DNA from: Akkermansia muciniphila
Lineage (GTDB): Bacteria; Verrucomicrobiota; Verrucomicrobiia; Limisphaerales; F1-80-MAGS106
Direction of reading: 5' to 3'
DNA length: 53,107 nt
NCBI GenBank assembly: GCA_945865375.1
Contig: CAMBEJ010000019.1
Coordinates: forward strand, 1 to 53,107
Part shown: positions 1 through 10,200 of the stretch, piece after piece
Position numbering within the stretch: position 1 is the first letter of the stretch
Layout of the letters: each line of letters starts with the position of its first letter
Made by a program: the position numbers and the translations under genes
The notes under the pieces: model-generated
Database searches by the model: none
What the model saw: only the letters and a program-made list of their open reading frames with translations
What the model was told of the DNA's origin: nothing

Positions 1-110
1 ACCCAATCCATCGGCCCTCCGGCCTGCCCGCCGTCCCGTCCACCGTAGCTTCAGCGAAGGCGGAAGCCTTGGCGAAGGAGGGGGCGACTGACATTGGGGC
101 TGGGATCCAG
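1..110. repeat. Possible dispersed-repeat fragment at window edge
   Basis: No gene is supported in 1-217. The stretch 45-85 holds two similar units, CTTCAGCGAAGGCGG and CTTGGCGAAGGAGG. From memory, this kind of imperfect 'gcgaaggcgg' sequence recurs between genes in Verrucomicrobiota genomes. No second copy was found in this window, so the repeat assignment is tentative. Confidence 0.25.
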
Positions 111-217
111 GGGCGGCACTCGCAGACTCGTTTGCCCCTGGCTAAGTTCATTCAACCCTCTCGGGTCATCCCCACTCCGAAACCTTTGCATTCCACTCAA
201 AACAGCGAAGAATCAGG

Positions 218-526
218 TTATTTCAATGGCGCGGGTTCGAAGCGGATCACGGTTTCGTTGGTTTTCGCGTAGCTCATCCGCTCCCGTGCGAGGCGCTCCA
301 CGGTTTTGGGGTCGGTTCGAATCGCTTCGATCTCCGCCTTCAATCTTTTGGATTTTTCTTCTGCTTCCTTGTTTTTGTTCTCCAATCGCACCACCTCCCT
401 GCGCATGCCTTCGTTTTGCCGGATGAGAGGCGTGTAAAGGACGATGGCTGTCAGAAGGGCTGCGATGAACAGCAGGAAAAGCACGAGCCTCGTCAGCTTG
501 CGCCAGATGCCAAGGTCGACGTTCAT
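218..526 (-). CDS. ftsB: FtsB/DivIC-like septum formation protein
   Basis: A 102-residue bitopic membrane protein. Residues 1-12 are a short cytoplasmic part, about 13-33 form one transmembrane helix (LVLFLLFIAALLTAIVLY), and about 37-70 form a charged heptad coiled coil (REVVRLENKNKEAEEKSKRL). The tail contains the family-typical 'RTDPKTVERLARERMSYAKTNE' pattern and ends in a conserved-looking E-T-V-I-R-F strand. FtsB/DivIC proteins join FtsL and FtsQ/DivIB in the divisome and help activate septal peptidoglycan synthesis. The ATG at 526 overlaps the stop of the upstream lipoprotein gene by 4 bp (ATGA), so the two are co-translated; the longer reading frame starting at 625 would run inside that gene and is less likely. 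Family assignment is good; the exact paralogue is inferred. Confidence 0.8.
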   Translation of the reverse strand: MNVDLGIWRKLTRLVLFLLFIAALLTAIVLYTPLIRQNEGMRREVVRLENKNKEAEEKSKRLKAEIEAIRTDPKTVERLARERMSYAKTNETVIRFEPAPLK

Positions 527-894
527 TTTGTGATCTCCTTCCATTCTTTGAGTTTGCCATCGGGCTGGAATGTGAGGCGCATATAGTAGTCGGGAAACTG
601 AGGCGCTTCCCACCGTTGTATCCAATGCCCAAGGCGAAGAACAGGTCCCCTAGACATATCCCAGGCGCTCTGGTTGCGGCTCTTGAATGTGAACCACTCA
701 GCGACCCTCGTGCCATCCGTCAGCCGAGCTTCCTTGTCCGGGGGGCCCAGTTCAATGACGGCATCGTCGAAGGTGTAGGATCCGGTTCGCTTCTCCCAGT
801 CCACCTTCGTAGTCGTCGCGCAGCCAGCGATGAGCATCGCCAGGCATGACGCGAGCAGGACCGTTTTCCGGCGAGGCTTCTTCTCGGATCCCAT
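523..894 (-). CDS. Predicted lipoprotein of unknown function
   Basis: A 123-residue protein with a basic N-terminus (MGSEKKPRRK), a hydrophobic stretch and a lipobox (LIAGC), so it should be lipidated and anchored on the periplasmic side of a membrane. The mature part begins ATTTKVDWEKRTGSYTFDDAVIELGPPDKEARLTDG. The 'ELGPPDK...LTDGTRVAEW' pattern resembles small outer-membrane-linked lipoproteins of the SmpA/BamE-like type, but this is only a resemblance. The Met at 894 was preferred over the one at 930 because it leaves a normal signal peptide. It is translationally coupled to the downstream ftsB-like gene and divergent from purF. Confidence 0.7.
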   Translation of the reverse strand: MGSEKKPRRKTVLLASCLAMLIAGCATTTKVDWEKRTGSYTFDDAVIELGPPDKEARLTDGTRVAEWFTFKSRNQSAWDMSRGPVLRLGHWIQRWEAPQFPDYYMRLTFQPDGKLKEWKEITK

Positions 895-1012
895 GGAGCC
901 CGAGACTACTCTACTCTGCGGGAGAATCAACCTGGAATACAGCGAGTTGGTGCTTGCCTGAAACGAGGGTCCGGGGTTGGATCATCCCCGCACGCTCTCA
1001 ACCACCAGTTCC

Positions 1013-2473
1013 ATGCAGCATTATCCCAAGCATTACTGCGGTGTCTTTGGCATTTTTGGCCACCCCAACGCCTCCGAGTTGACCTATTACGGATTGTACG
1101 CCCTGCAGCACCGCGGCCAGGAGAGCGCGGGGATTGTGTCGTGCGATGGGGAGCATTTCCTGACACACAAGGGAATGGGGCTCGTGTCGCAGGTGTTTTC
1201 AGGAAACGTGCTCGAAGACCTCGTCGGCTCCATGGCAGTCGGGCACACCCGCTATTCCACAACAGGTTCGTCACATATTCGAAATGCCCAGCCTTTGACC
1301 GTGGATTGCGGCCGCGGTCAGATCGCCATCGCGCACAACGGAAACCTGACCAACGCGGCGTTCCTCCGGGAGGAACTCGAGAGCAAGGGGTCCATTTTTC
1401 AAACGACCGTTGACAGCGAGATCATCCTGCATTTGCTGGCCCAACCCACCATGGACGGGCGCGATAACAGTCTTGTGCAGAGCATCCGACGAATCGAAGG
1501 GGCGTATTCCCTGGTCATTATGACCGAGCGCGAGCTGATCGCCGTGCGCGACCCTCACGGGTTCCGGCCGCTTTCCATTGGGAAGGTGGGCGATTCCTGG
1601 GTGCTCGCAAGCGAGACGTGCGCGTTTGATCTCATCCACGCCCGGTTCGTTCGCGATGTGGCCCCCGGTGAAATCGTCATCATCAATAAGGATGGGCTCC
1701 GCAGCATCCAGGCTTTTCCTGAACACACACGGCGCGCGTTTTGCATTTTTGAATACGTCTATTTCGCCCGGCCGGACAGCACCATTGCCAATCAGAACGT
1801 GTACCGGGTGAGGGTGGAAATGGGGCGACAGCTCGCCCGCGAATTCCCTATTGAAGCCGACATCGTGGTGCCCGTCCCGGACAGCGGGAACTGCGCCGCG
1901 CTCGGCTATTCGCTTGAATCGGGCTTGCCCTTTGAGATGGCGTTTGTTCGCAACCATTACGTGGGACGCAGCTTTCTGCAGCCTTCCCAGCTCATTCGCG
2001 ATTTTGATGTGCGTGTGAAACTGAACCTGATTGCGGATCTCGTCCGCGGGAAGAGGGTCGTGATCGTGGATGACTCCATCGTGCGCGGCACGACCTGCCG
2101 CGCGCGCGTCAACAACCTCAAGGAAGCCGGGGCCAAGGAGGTGCATGTGCTCGTGAGCTGCCCTCCCCATAAGAACCCCTGCGTTTATGGCATCGATTTC
2201 CCCGACCGCTCCAAGCTGATGGCCGCCAACTATTCCACCGACGAGATTCGCGAATACATCCACGCGGATTCTCTGGGGTATCTGACGCTCGAAGGGATGG
2301 TTGCCGCGTGTGGCGCGCCTCGTGAAAGCTTTTGCATGGCCTGCTATGATCGCGTCTATCCCGTTCCATATAATCCCACCTTGGACAAGTATATCATCGA
2401 ACGACGACGGTCCCGCTTGGAGAGTCTTGGCGAAGCACTGATGAAAGAGGATCTGCAACCGAAACTTCTCTGA
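1013..2473 (+). CDS. purF: Amidophosphoribosyltransferase
   Basis: Catalyses the first committed step of purine synthesis, PRPP plus glutamine to 5-phosphoribosylamine. The N-terminal Ntn glutaminase domain opens with C-G-V-F-G-I after a short propeptide; the Cys (residue 9 from the ATG at 1013) would become the nucleophile after processing. The phosphoribosyltransferase domain carries the PRPP loop VVIVDDSIVRGTT. Cysteines in RRAFCIFEY, KNPCVYGID and SFCMACYD correspond to the four ligands of the [4Fe-4S] form known from Bacillus PurF, so this is the oxygen-sensitive iron-sulfur type. A TTG at 977 would add 12 residues to the propeptide, but has no better ribosome site. The gene stands alone here, divergent from the lipoprotein gene. 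Confidence 0.97.
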   Translation: MQHYPKHYCGVFGIFGHPNASELTYYGLYALQHRGQESAGIVSCDGEHFLTHKGMGLVSQVFSGNVLEDLVGSMAVGHTRYSTTGSSHIRNAQPLTVDCGRGQIAIAHNGNLTNAAFLREELESKGSIFQTTVDSEIILHLLAQPTMDGRDNSLVQSIRRIEGAYSLVIMTERELIAVRDPHGFRPLSIGKVGDSWVLASETCAFDLIHARFVRDVAPGEIVIINKDGLRSIQAFPEHTRRAFCIFEYVYFARPDSTIANQNVYRVRVEMGRQLAREFPIEADIVVPVPDSGNCAALGYSLESGLPFEMAFVRNHYVGRSFLQPSQLIRDFDVRVKLNLIADLVRGKRVVIVDDSIVRGTTCRARVNNLKEAGAKEVHVLVSCPPHKNPCVYGIDFPDRSKLMAANYSTDEIREYIHADSLGYLTLEGMVAACGAPRESFCMACYDRVYPVPYNPTLDKYIIERRRSRLESLGEALMKEDLQPKLL

Positions 2474-2841
2474 CAAACCACGGAGGCTCAGAACTGCTGA
2501 GGGTGGCAAGGAGGAATTGAACCGCGGAAAGGGGACGAAAGGGGACCGAAAACAGGAGGTTCGTGGGTTGTGGTTCAGGAAATCTTGGCCAAGAGTATTT
2601 GAAATTTGAACCAGGGATTCCACGGATATGATTTCACAAGATTCGATAATGTAGAGTCGTAATCATCAAATCTCGAAGAATTATCACTCAGATTTTGAGG
2701 CACAGAGTTACAGGGGCACAGAGACTAACAAACGGTGACACCAACCTTTTCTCCCTCTGTCTCTCCGCATCTCTGTGGTTCAAATTTCAAATCTGTTGGG
2801 CTAGCATTTAGCGTGTTCCTGATTCGGTCCCCCTCCGCGGT
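2474..2841. other. Gene-free intergenic region
   Basis: 368 bases between the convergent ends of purF and the DUF971 gene. Just after purF, 2489-2503 can form a short hairpin (CTCAG-AACTG-CTGAG) without a T run, so it is a weak terminator candidate. Around 2700-2780 there are scattered CACAGAG/CTCTGTG words in opposite orientation. No coding potential seen. Confidence 0.4.
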
Positions 2842-3162
2842 TCATTTCGAGGGAGAGGTCGTCGGGTTGGCCGCAAGACGCAGGAGATAGTCGTGCGTGA
2901 ATATTCCTGAGGAATGGCCATCGGCCCAGACAGGTTGAATTCCATAACCGCCCACCGCGCCGAAGCTCGCCAAGGTGACAGCGCCCTGCTTCAGCGGCTT
3001 CACTTCGCCTTTGTAAAGGTTCCCAAAAATGTCCATCTCCCCTTTACAGGAAGCGCAAGGGCAGGCGCTTCGCAAGAGGGTCAGTGGGATGTAGGATTCG
3101 TGACCGCCTTCCCATTTGATCGCTAGGTCCGATCCAATCACTTGCAAGTCCACAGGTCGCAT
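2842..3162 (-). CDS. DUF971-family (GBBH-like N-terminal domain) protein
   Basis: A 106-residue protein matching the DUF971 family, also called the gamma-butyrobetaine hydroxylase-like N-terminal domain. Visible signatures are the opening strand with W-E-G-G-H, the R-S-A-C-P-C-A-S-C-K-G cysteine cluster, and the closing G-I-F-T-H-D-Y-L-L-R-L motif, which with the cysteines may form a metal site. In other bacteria this domain occurs alone or fused to Mrp/ApbC-type iron-sulfur carriers; its biochemical role as a stand-alone protein is not established. The ATG at 3162 gives the usual family length. No operon partner is visible. Confidence 0.85.
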   Translation of the reverse strand: MRPVDLQVIGSDLAIKWEGGHESYIPLTLLRSACPCASCKGEMDIFGNLYKGEVKPLKQGAVTLASFGAVGGYGIQPVWADGHSSGIFTHDYLLRLAANPTTSPSK

Positions 3163-3376
3163 TAGAGCATCCTAGCCCTCGTGCGCTCTGAAGTCCACTC
3201 CGGGTTCACGAACACCAGCAGCTCTCATTTTGATCGGCAGTGTGGGCAGACCTCCGGGTCTGCCGCTGGAGTTTGGGCATTATGGTGACATCTCCGGCCT
3301 TCCTTTGTCGGAAACCTTGTCGAATCGTCAGCTATTCAGCCGCTCAACGTTCACCCATCACAACAGCTTCTGAGTA

Positions 3377-3489
3377 GGGCTCATTCAAGAACCCTTCGGG
3401 GCGGGGACGGCTCGTCCCCGGTTCGAGTGCCGAGCGAAGAGGACCTGGGGACGAGCCGTCCCCTCCCCACTCCTTAGGGCCAGTATCCC
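3377..3489 (+). repeat. Dispersed palindromic repeat, copy 1
   Basis: A 113-bp element whose reverse complement recurs at 47842-47953 with only scattered differences. Its core is GGGGACGGCTCGTCCCC (3403-3419) and the reverse-complement word GGGGACGAGCCGTCCCC (3447-3463). Each word is itself a 7-bp stem with a 3-base loop, and the two together can pair over 17 bp. The flanks, GGGCTCATTCAAGAACCC on the left and CCTTAGGGCCAGTATCCC on the right, are also shared by the two copies. Confidence 0.85.
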
Positions 3490-3818
3490 CTCAGCAGCTT
3501 TGTCATCTTCTCACTCTTCATGAACTTAACCCTGAGAACGCTAGCTTGCAGCCGGCTTTGATCGGGAACTGCTGGCAATCGGGAGGAGAGTCTTGACTCT
3601 GAACCACGAAGTGTCCACACTAACTATTAACCGGCGCGGCATCCTGCGGGGTTAAGGCGGTGAATAACCTGTGAATAGTCACTGTGACTGCCTAATAGGG
3701 ATCACCTTGCGCAAAGTTCGAAGAACACTTTTTTCTTGCATTAAGAGCCGGAAGCCTTTAGTTAAGATCCCAAATCACGTGTGACCGGCATTCTGTACCG
3801 TTCGAAAGTAATATTGCG

Positions 3819-3843
3819 GCAATCCTGACTGTGTCAGGATTGC
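3819..3843. promoter_or_regulatory. Strong isolated hairpin in probable 5' leader
   Basis: GCAATCCTGA (3819-3828) pairs perfectly with TCAGGATTGC (3834-3843) around a 5-base loop. It lies about 390 bases upstream of the exoprotein start. No T run follows on either strand, so it does not look like an intrinsic terminator. It may be a leader RNA structure or a protein-binding palindrome. Confidence 0.5.
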
Positions 3844-4236
3844 AGTGAGAGTTGCGACCGTTTGGGGCACAGGAGGCGCGTAATAAAGACTGGTGATGTT
3901 GGCAAGCTGCTTGCTGTAAGCTGTTTTGGAAAATGCAAAGCTGCACCGACTCTGAGTCTGCTCCCTTCGCAGGGAGTTGAGCGCGCTGTGAGCGTGGCGG
4001 CAGCCGTTGAAAAAAAATCAGGAAAACAACCAACAGAGAGCAGAGCATTAATCCGAGGTAAGACCTAAAATCCTATGAGAGTTAACCCCTTGCTAAGACC
4101 GAGGTTTTCGGGTGATGGCCCGGATCAATTGCCGCCATCCTGGAAACAGAACCCCTGGAGCTTTAAGTTGACAGCCTTGTTCCAATCAAATAAAAGCAGC
4201 CTTATGGAAATGTCAGAAGAACCAACGTACACCACT

Positions 4237-7200
4237 ATGAAACGAAAAAAGACGGGACTAGGAGCGAAGTTTGCTGTCGTGATGGCAGCACTGCTCTTGG
4301 GAGCTGCTTCAGCCAACGCTGCACCGGCCACAATTACCTGGGGAGATGGCACGTCCTTACCCTCTCAAACCTATGGGACCCGCCTACTGGCGGGCAACGT
4401 GCTGAACGCCAGCTCAGGCGGCGGTACCTTCACCTATGCCGTCATTATTTCCGGGCAAGCGGATTCGCAGGCGGTTAACCTGCTCCTCAACGCGGGTGAG
4501 AACTACCTCGTCAGGGCGAGTTACACGCCGACGACAGCCGAGGCTACCGCGGGAATCACCGCCGCCACCGCGGACAGGCGTTTGACTGTTAGCAAAGTGG
4601 CTCTGACGCTGGTGCCAAAATCGAAAACCAGGACGTATGGCACGGCCTCAACGTTCGGCGTAGGCGAGGCGACGTGGGCAGCGGACATCAATGTGGCGGG
4701 ATCCTTTGTGAACGGCGAGACTGTCGGAATGGTGGGAGTCATCACGACGCACCCAACGCTGGCGGAAAAGCCGGGGATTACGGCCTTCACAGCGCCCTCC
4801 TCAATCGCGGATGGAATTATTTTCACGGTCGCCCCTGTGGCGGCGAACTACAGTTTTAACACGGCGTCCGCAGGCGGGTTGACAATCAGCGGAGGTTCGC
4901 TCGTTCTCAAAGCTGACGGTGCCACCAAAGTTTACGGTTCAGCAGACCCGGTGTTCACGGGATCATACAGCCTGAATGGCGGGGCCTTCATCGTCGTTGC
5001 CAGTGGGACCACGGTGGAGTTGGTTGGGGCTGGAACCGCGAGTGCCGACAAATTGACCATTGAGTGGAGGTCGGGCATCGTGCCGACTGTTCCGCCCGCT
5101 CCGGAAAAGAATCCGGTGCAAATCAATTCCGTGACTGCCAAAGCCATTGAGACTCTGGGAACTCCTTCTTTGAGCAAATATGCGGTCTCGATTCAAAACG
5201 CGGTCTTCAACGTGACGAAGAAAACGCTGACCGTGACCTCGGTGGCGACACCGAATACGAAAGTTTACGGAGAAGCGAATCCTCCATTCACTCTGGGCTA
5301 CGCAGGGTTTGTGAATGGGGATACCGCAAGCGTCTTCACAACAGCGCCGACACTCGGAGCTGTGGCGGTTACCGTGGACGCGGGAGCTCGTTCGATACCC
5401 ATCGTGGCAGGCAGTGCAGCGAACTATGCGATCACCGCAGTGGAAGGGGTCCTCACCGTGACAGCGCGGCCAGTCATCGTCAAATTCAACGGGAAATCAC
5501 GCGTGTTCGGAACCCCGAATCCCACCGTGTTCGACTATGCTGTCGAGCCGCATGTTCCGACCGCTACCACATCTCCAACTCCGTTCTTGGGAGGCGCAGG
5601 CCCTCGCGGCTTGGCACCGCACCACGGAAACGCTTCCAGCAATGTGGTTCTCAATCAAGGCACAGCGGACTTGCTAGGTTCCACTACAGCTCTGATAGGA
5701 AGTCCGGTCGGTTCCTATCCGATTACCAGACTGTCTGTCGCGGGCGTGCCCACAGGCACATTTAGTGCAAACTACGACGTGACAGTGACAGATGGCACCT
5801 TGGACGTGACAAAGCTATTGCCCACGTTGACTTGGACCATCAGCGGTGCGGACTCAAGATTTGAATACGGTGCCACATTGGGAGCTCGACTTGGAGCCGG
5901 TGCCACTCCGCTCACCCTCGCCGGTGCAGTGCCTTCGAAGGTGACCTATACAGCACATCGCGAAGGGGAAACACCCTTCGTCGTGGATACTACGTCCATC
6001 CTTCATGCGGGTTTCTACACCCTGACCGCGATCTACGAACCTGGAACAACGGATTCTGCGACGCATGCCATAGGGCGGTTTCAGATCTCGGGAATCGAAG
6101 TGACCAAGCGTGTCATCAAGTTGAAGGTAAACGATCAGGCACGCGCCTACAATGCAACGGACGCTGGCCTCCTCTTAGGCAGGGGTGGACTTTCGGTGAC
6201 GCTTGTGAGTGGGACGCTTGCGCCAGGGACCGTGGACACGGTTGCGAACATCTTCTACACCACTTCAGGAGCGACGTTCGTTGCCGATGTGACGAAGGGT
6301 GATCCGACTATTACACCGAGCGCCGTGCAGACCAGCAACGCGGGAACTTATGCCCTCGTGGCGAGTGGAGGCAACACCCCTGACTATGTCGTCACTTACG
6401 CCCCAGGCGTTTTGACTGTCAACAAACTTTCAACGTCCGCGCCTACTTGGACCATCGCGGCAGGGAAAGAAACTGTGGATTATGGAACTCCTCTCAACAG
6501 CGATCAGTTCAGCGCTCAGCCTGTTGGGGGCGGCCCTGCCGGTTCCGTTCAATACAAGGTGGGGGCGACAGCGATTAACGGTGCCACAATATTGCTCGCG
6601 GGTACCACGTCACTGGAAGCGTACTTTGTTCCCTCCGACGCGGTGAACTACAACAGTTCAACGACCACCGTCAAGGTTATAACGGTGAAGCAAAAGAGGG
6701 CCACCATCAAGGCACCGACGGGGAAAAGCAGAGTTTACGGTGCAGCAGGGCCGACGGATTGGAAGTACGTGGCACCTGCCGATTTTGCAGTCAATGATCT
6801 GCTGCCAAATGATCGGATCACAGTGGAGTATTTCATTGCGACTGAAGGCCGTGATACGGCAGGACCTGTCAGGGCGCCAGTTGGTACCTATGCGTTGAAC
6901 GCCCAAATCACTGATCCAGACAACAAGCTCTCCAACTACGTGCTGACTTTGGAATCGGGCACATTCAACATTACGAAGAAAGTGGTTACCATCACGGTGA
7001 AGGCTGATCGGAAAAAAGTCTTCGGGGAGCTTTACGTTCCCCTCACAGCGGCTGCTGACCTTGATTATGCCGGCTTCATCGACGCCGAAACGTATACCAC
7101 CGTTGTTGGAAACTCGATTGGGGTTGTTGACGGCGGAGTGACAACCACGGCTGCCGTGGTGAACATCCTCAATGCTGACGGCACGGTATTGGTTCCCTCA

Positions 7201-10200
7201 GCGACGACTGCCTATGGTTCATACAGAATTAGTGTCGCAGCCGCCTTGTCACGGAACTACACCTACACTCCTAACGGTGGCTTCTTTAATGTCACCAAGA
7301 TCCAGCCAGTTTTGGACATCACCGAAGCGGACCTCAATGCACTGCTGGGTGTGGGTGGACTGTTTTACGGCGAACGCATTCAGGACGCCAAATTGGGCGG
7401 AGCACCGACTGCCTATCTGTCGAGTCGAACAGCGCGCACGACTGCTGGCGGGGCTTTCCTCGACTCGGTCGCCGCGACTGTGGTATCAGGCGCTCATATG
7501 GTCGTTCCTTTCAACGATAACAAGGGACGTCTCTACATTACGTTCATGACCGGCTATAACTCTGCGAAGGGCCTGTACAATTCAGCCACAGGGGCCACCA
7601 AAAACACACTACTTGTGCAGTTTTTCCCGTCTGACCCCAACTACGCGGACTCGAGCACCACGTTTAGTTTCAATGTGGATAAGCGCGATGTGACCGTCAC
7701 TGTGGCGTCCGATACAAGATCCTACGGCAATGGAAATCCAATCTACAAAGTGAGTTATGCTTCTGGAGAACCTGATATCTCGGCCGGGGTCAAAGCAGCG
7801 ACTTGGGTTGGAACCGACAAGGACGTTGATGTGGACAGCGATGCGAATGGTGATAAAACAAACGAGAACGAACCCGCTGCCGGCATCTTGACAGTGCAAC
7901 CGATCGCGGCTTCCACGACTGCGACGCTGATCGCTGCCGCGGGGAGCAGTGGAGGAGGCTCGGTGGGCGCACATGCCATCACGTTTCCGCAGGGTGCGAT
8001 TGCTGCCAACTACAGGTTCGCTGAGGTAACTGGAGGACTGACCATCACTCGGAGGCCGTTAACAGTGACAACGAAGCTCGCCGAACGCACCTACTTGGCA
8101 GCCAATCCAGTGATCGAGATCGACTACAACAACACAACCCTCGGCGGATTGGGTTTCCCGTCCTTCGAAAATGAAAACACTGCAAAGAATGCAGACCTTT
8201 CATTCTTCCAAAAAGGTCAGTTCAACACAGCTGATTTGCCGCAGCCGGCAACGGCGAGTGCTGCGACCTATCCTGTCATCGTTTCAGGATCGTTCGGTTC
8301 GAACTATCTGATCACCCACGTCCCGGGCACCCTGATCGTGAACAAAGCCTTGGCTACGTTGGGCTGGCCGAGTCCTGCGAATATTACTTACGGCACAGCG
8401 ATCGGCGCAGCCCAGGCGACGGCGACCGCCACCTTCGGGGGTGCGTCCGTTGCAGGGTCATTTGTGTATACGGAAGCGGGACAAATATTGGGTGCCGGAG
8501 CAAGGACATTGAAGGCGACATTTACTTCATTGAATCTGAATGTGGCGGGCGGCGAGGTGGCGACAACGCTGGCTGTTAACAAGGCTCCGATCACCGCGAC
8601 AGCGGTGTCTGCGACGTCTGTTTACGGCGAATCCAACCCAGTCTTCGCGATCAACTACTCACCCTTTACCGGGCCTGATGCGACGATCGACAGTCCTCCT
8701 ACAGTCATCACTACCCGAACAGCAGGGAGTCCAGTTGGTTCCTACGACCTTGTTGTGACGGGAGGAGTCGATGAAAACTATCAAATTGTTCCTGTGAACA
8801 CAGGGAAATTGATTGTGACAGCCAAAGCCTTGACGATCACCGGCAAGAGCGTTTCACGCGCCTACGGGACCTCCAATCCCAGCTTGGAAACAATCATTGA
8901 TGGACTGATCAGCGGGGACAGTGCGACATCATTGAGCACGATCGTGACAACCACCTCGGCAGCCGCAAGCAGCCCTGTTGGAGAATACGCGATCGCGGTC
9001 TCCGGCGGAACGAGTGCGAACTACACCACTACGACGGTTGCAGGCAAGTTGACTGTCTCAAAGGCACCCCTGACCATCTCGGTGAAGAGTGCCAGCAAGC
9101 AGTACAACGCGGACAACCCTACAGCGGAGCTCGAATATGTGGGCTTCTTGGGGACGGACACAGCCGCTTCGTTGAAGACGCCCGCGGTCGCGACACACGC
9201 CGCCGCTAAAGCCAGTGATGTGGGAACCTATGACATCACCGTTGTGGGGGCCACGAGCGACAACTACGACATCGCGTTCACAAAGGGGACATTAACCGTG
9301 ACGAAAGCAGATCCGAAGATCGTCTGGGCGGCACCGGCCGACATCGACTTCGGGGCACTGCTCTCAGCGACACAATTAAATGCGAGCAGCACCACAGCGG
9401 GTTCCTTCACTTATGCTCCCGCCTTGGGGGAGAAGTTGGTTGCGGGAAGCGCTCAAGTGTTGGCAGTCACGTTGACACCCACGGACGCGAAGAACTACAA
9501 CAGCGCGACGGCCAATGCTCTGATCAACGTTAATAAGGCGGCCCCGGTGATTACTTGGGCTGTTCCTAGCGCCATCACCTACGGAACGTCATTGGGCAGT
9601 GCTCAATTGAATGCCACGTCCAGCGCGGTTGGGACCATCACCTACGCTCCTGCGATCGGGACTGTTCTGGGTGCAGGCTCACGGAGCCTGAGCGCCACGT
9701 TCGTTCCCACCGATGCGGCGAATTACAGTCAAGCAACCGCAGGCAACACGATCCTTGTGGACAAGGCTGCGTTGATCATCTCTGCCGACTCGAAGAGCAA
9801 GCAGTTCAACGCTGATCTGCCTGAGCTGACTCAGTCGGTTTCGGGTCTCGCCAGCGGCGACACCATGGCGATTGTCGGCACCATCAAGCTGCTGACCAGC
9901 GCTACCAAGACCAGCCCGATCGGGAGTTACCAGATCGGACTTAGTGGCACGTTGAGTGCGGCAAACTATAGCATCCAGTTTGTGCCTGGTGTTTTGACAG
10001 TAACGAAAGCGGTTCCCGCCATCGTTTGGGCGGCTCTTGCTGACATCACGGTTGGAACGGCTCTTGGCGACACTCAGTTGAATCCCAGCAGCACCATCGC
10101 AGGTATCTTCGCCTACGTTCCCGCAAAGGGCACTGTTCTGCCGTTGGGTAACGGTCAGAAGCTAGAGGCGATCTTCATTCCGAGCGATGCGATTAACTAC

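Larger units (their letters stand above)
3163..4236. other. Long gene-free region upstream of giant exoprotein
   Basis: About 1.07 kb without a supportable gene. It holds a dispersed palindromic repeat (3377-3489) and a strong isolated hairpin (3819-3843), each listed separately. Short reading frames here lack family resemblance and cross these structured elements. The last 400 bases are probably the promoter and 5' leader of the exoprotein gene, but no convincing -35/-10 pair was found. Confidence 0.5.

Noticed and set aside
213-716. 167-residue minus-strand frame overlapping the lipoprotein and ftsB-like genes
   Set aside because: Arg/Pro/Ser-rich shadow frame with no family features; two coupled real genes occupy the same DNA in another frame.
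1271-2623. 450-residue open frame antisense to purF
   Set aside because: It lies wholly over purF, whose family motifs are unmistakable. The antisense product shows no domain and arises from GC-rich codon structure.
3857-3980. Possible c-di-GMP-I riboswitch before the giant exoprotein gene
   Set aside because: The words GGCAAGC and GCAAAGC are present, but the GNRA-capped stem, tetraloop receptor and flanking helices could not be built, so the match is too weak to call.
3862-4068. 68-residue frame just upstream of the exoprotein gene
   Set aside because: No recognisable motif or ribosome site, and it lies in the probable leader region.
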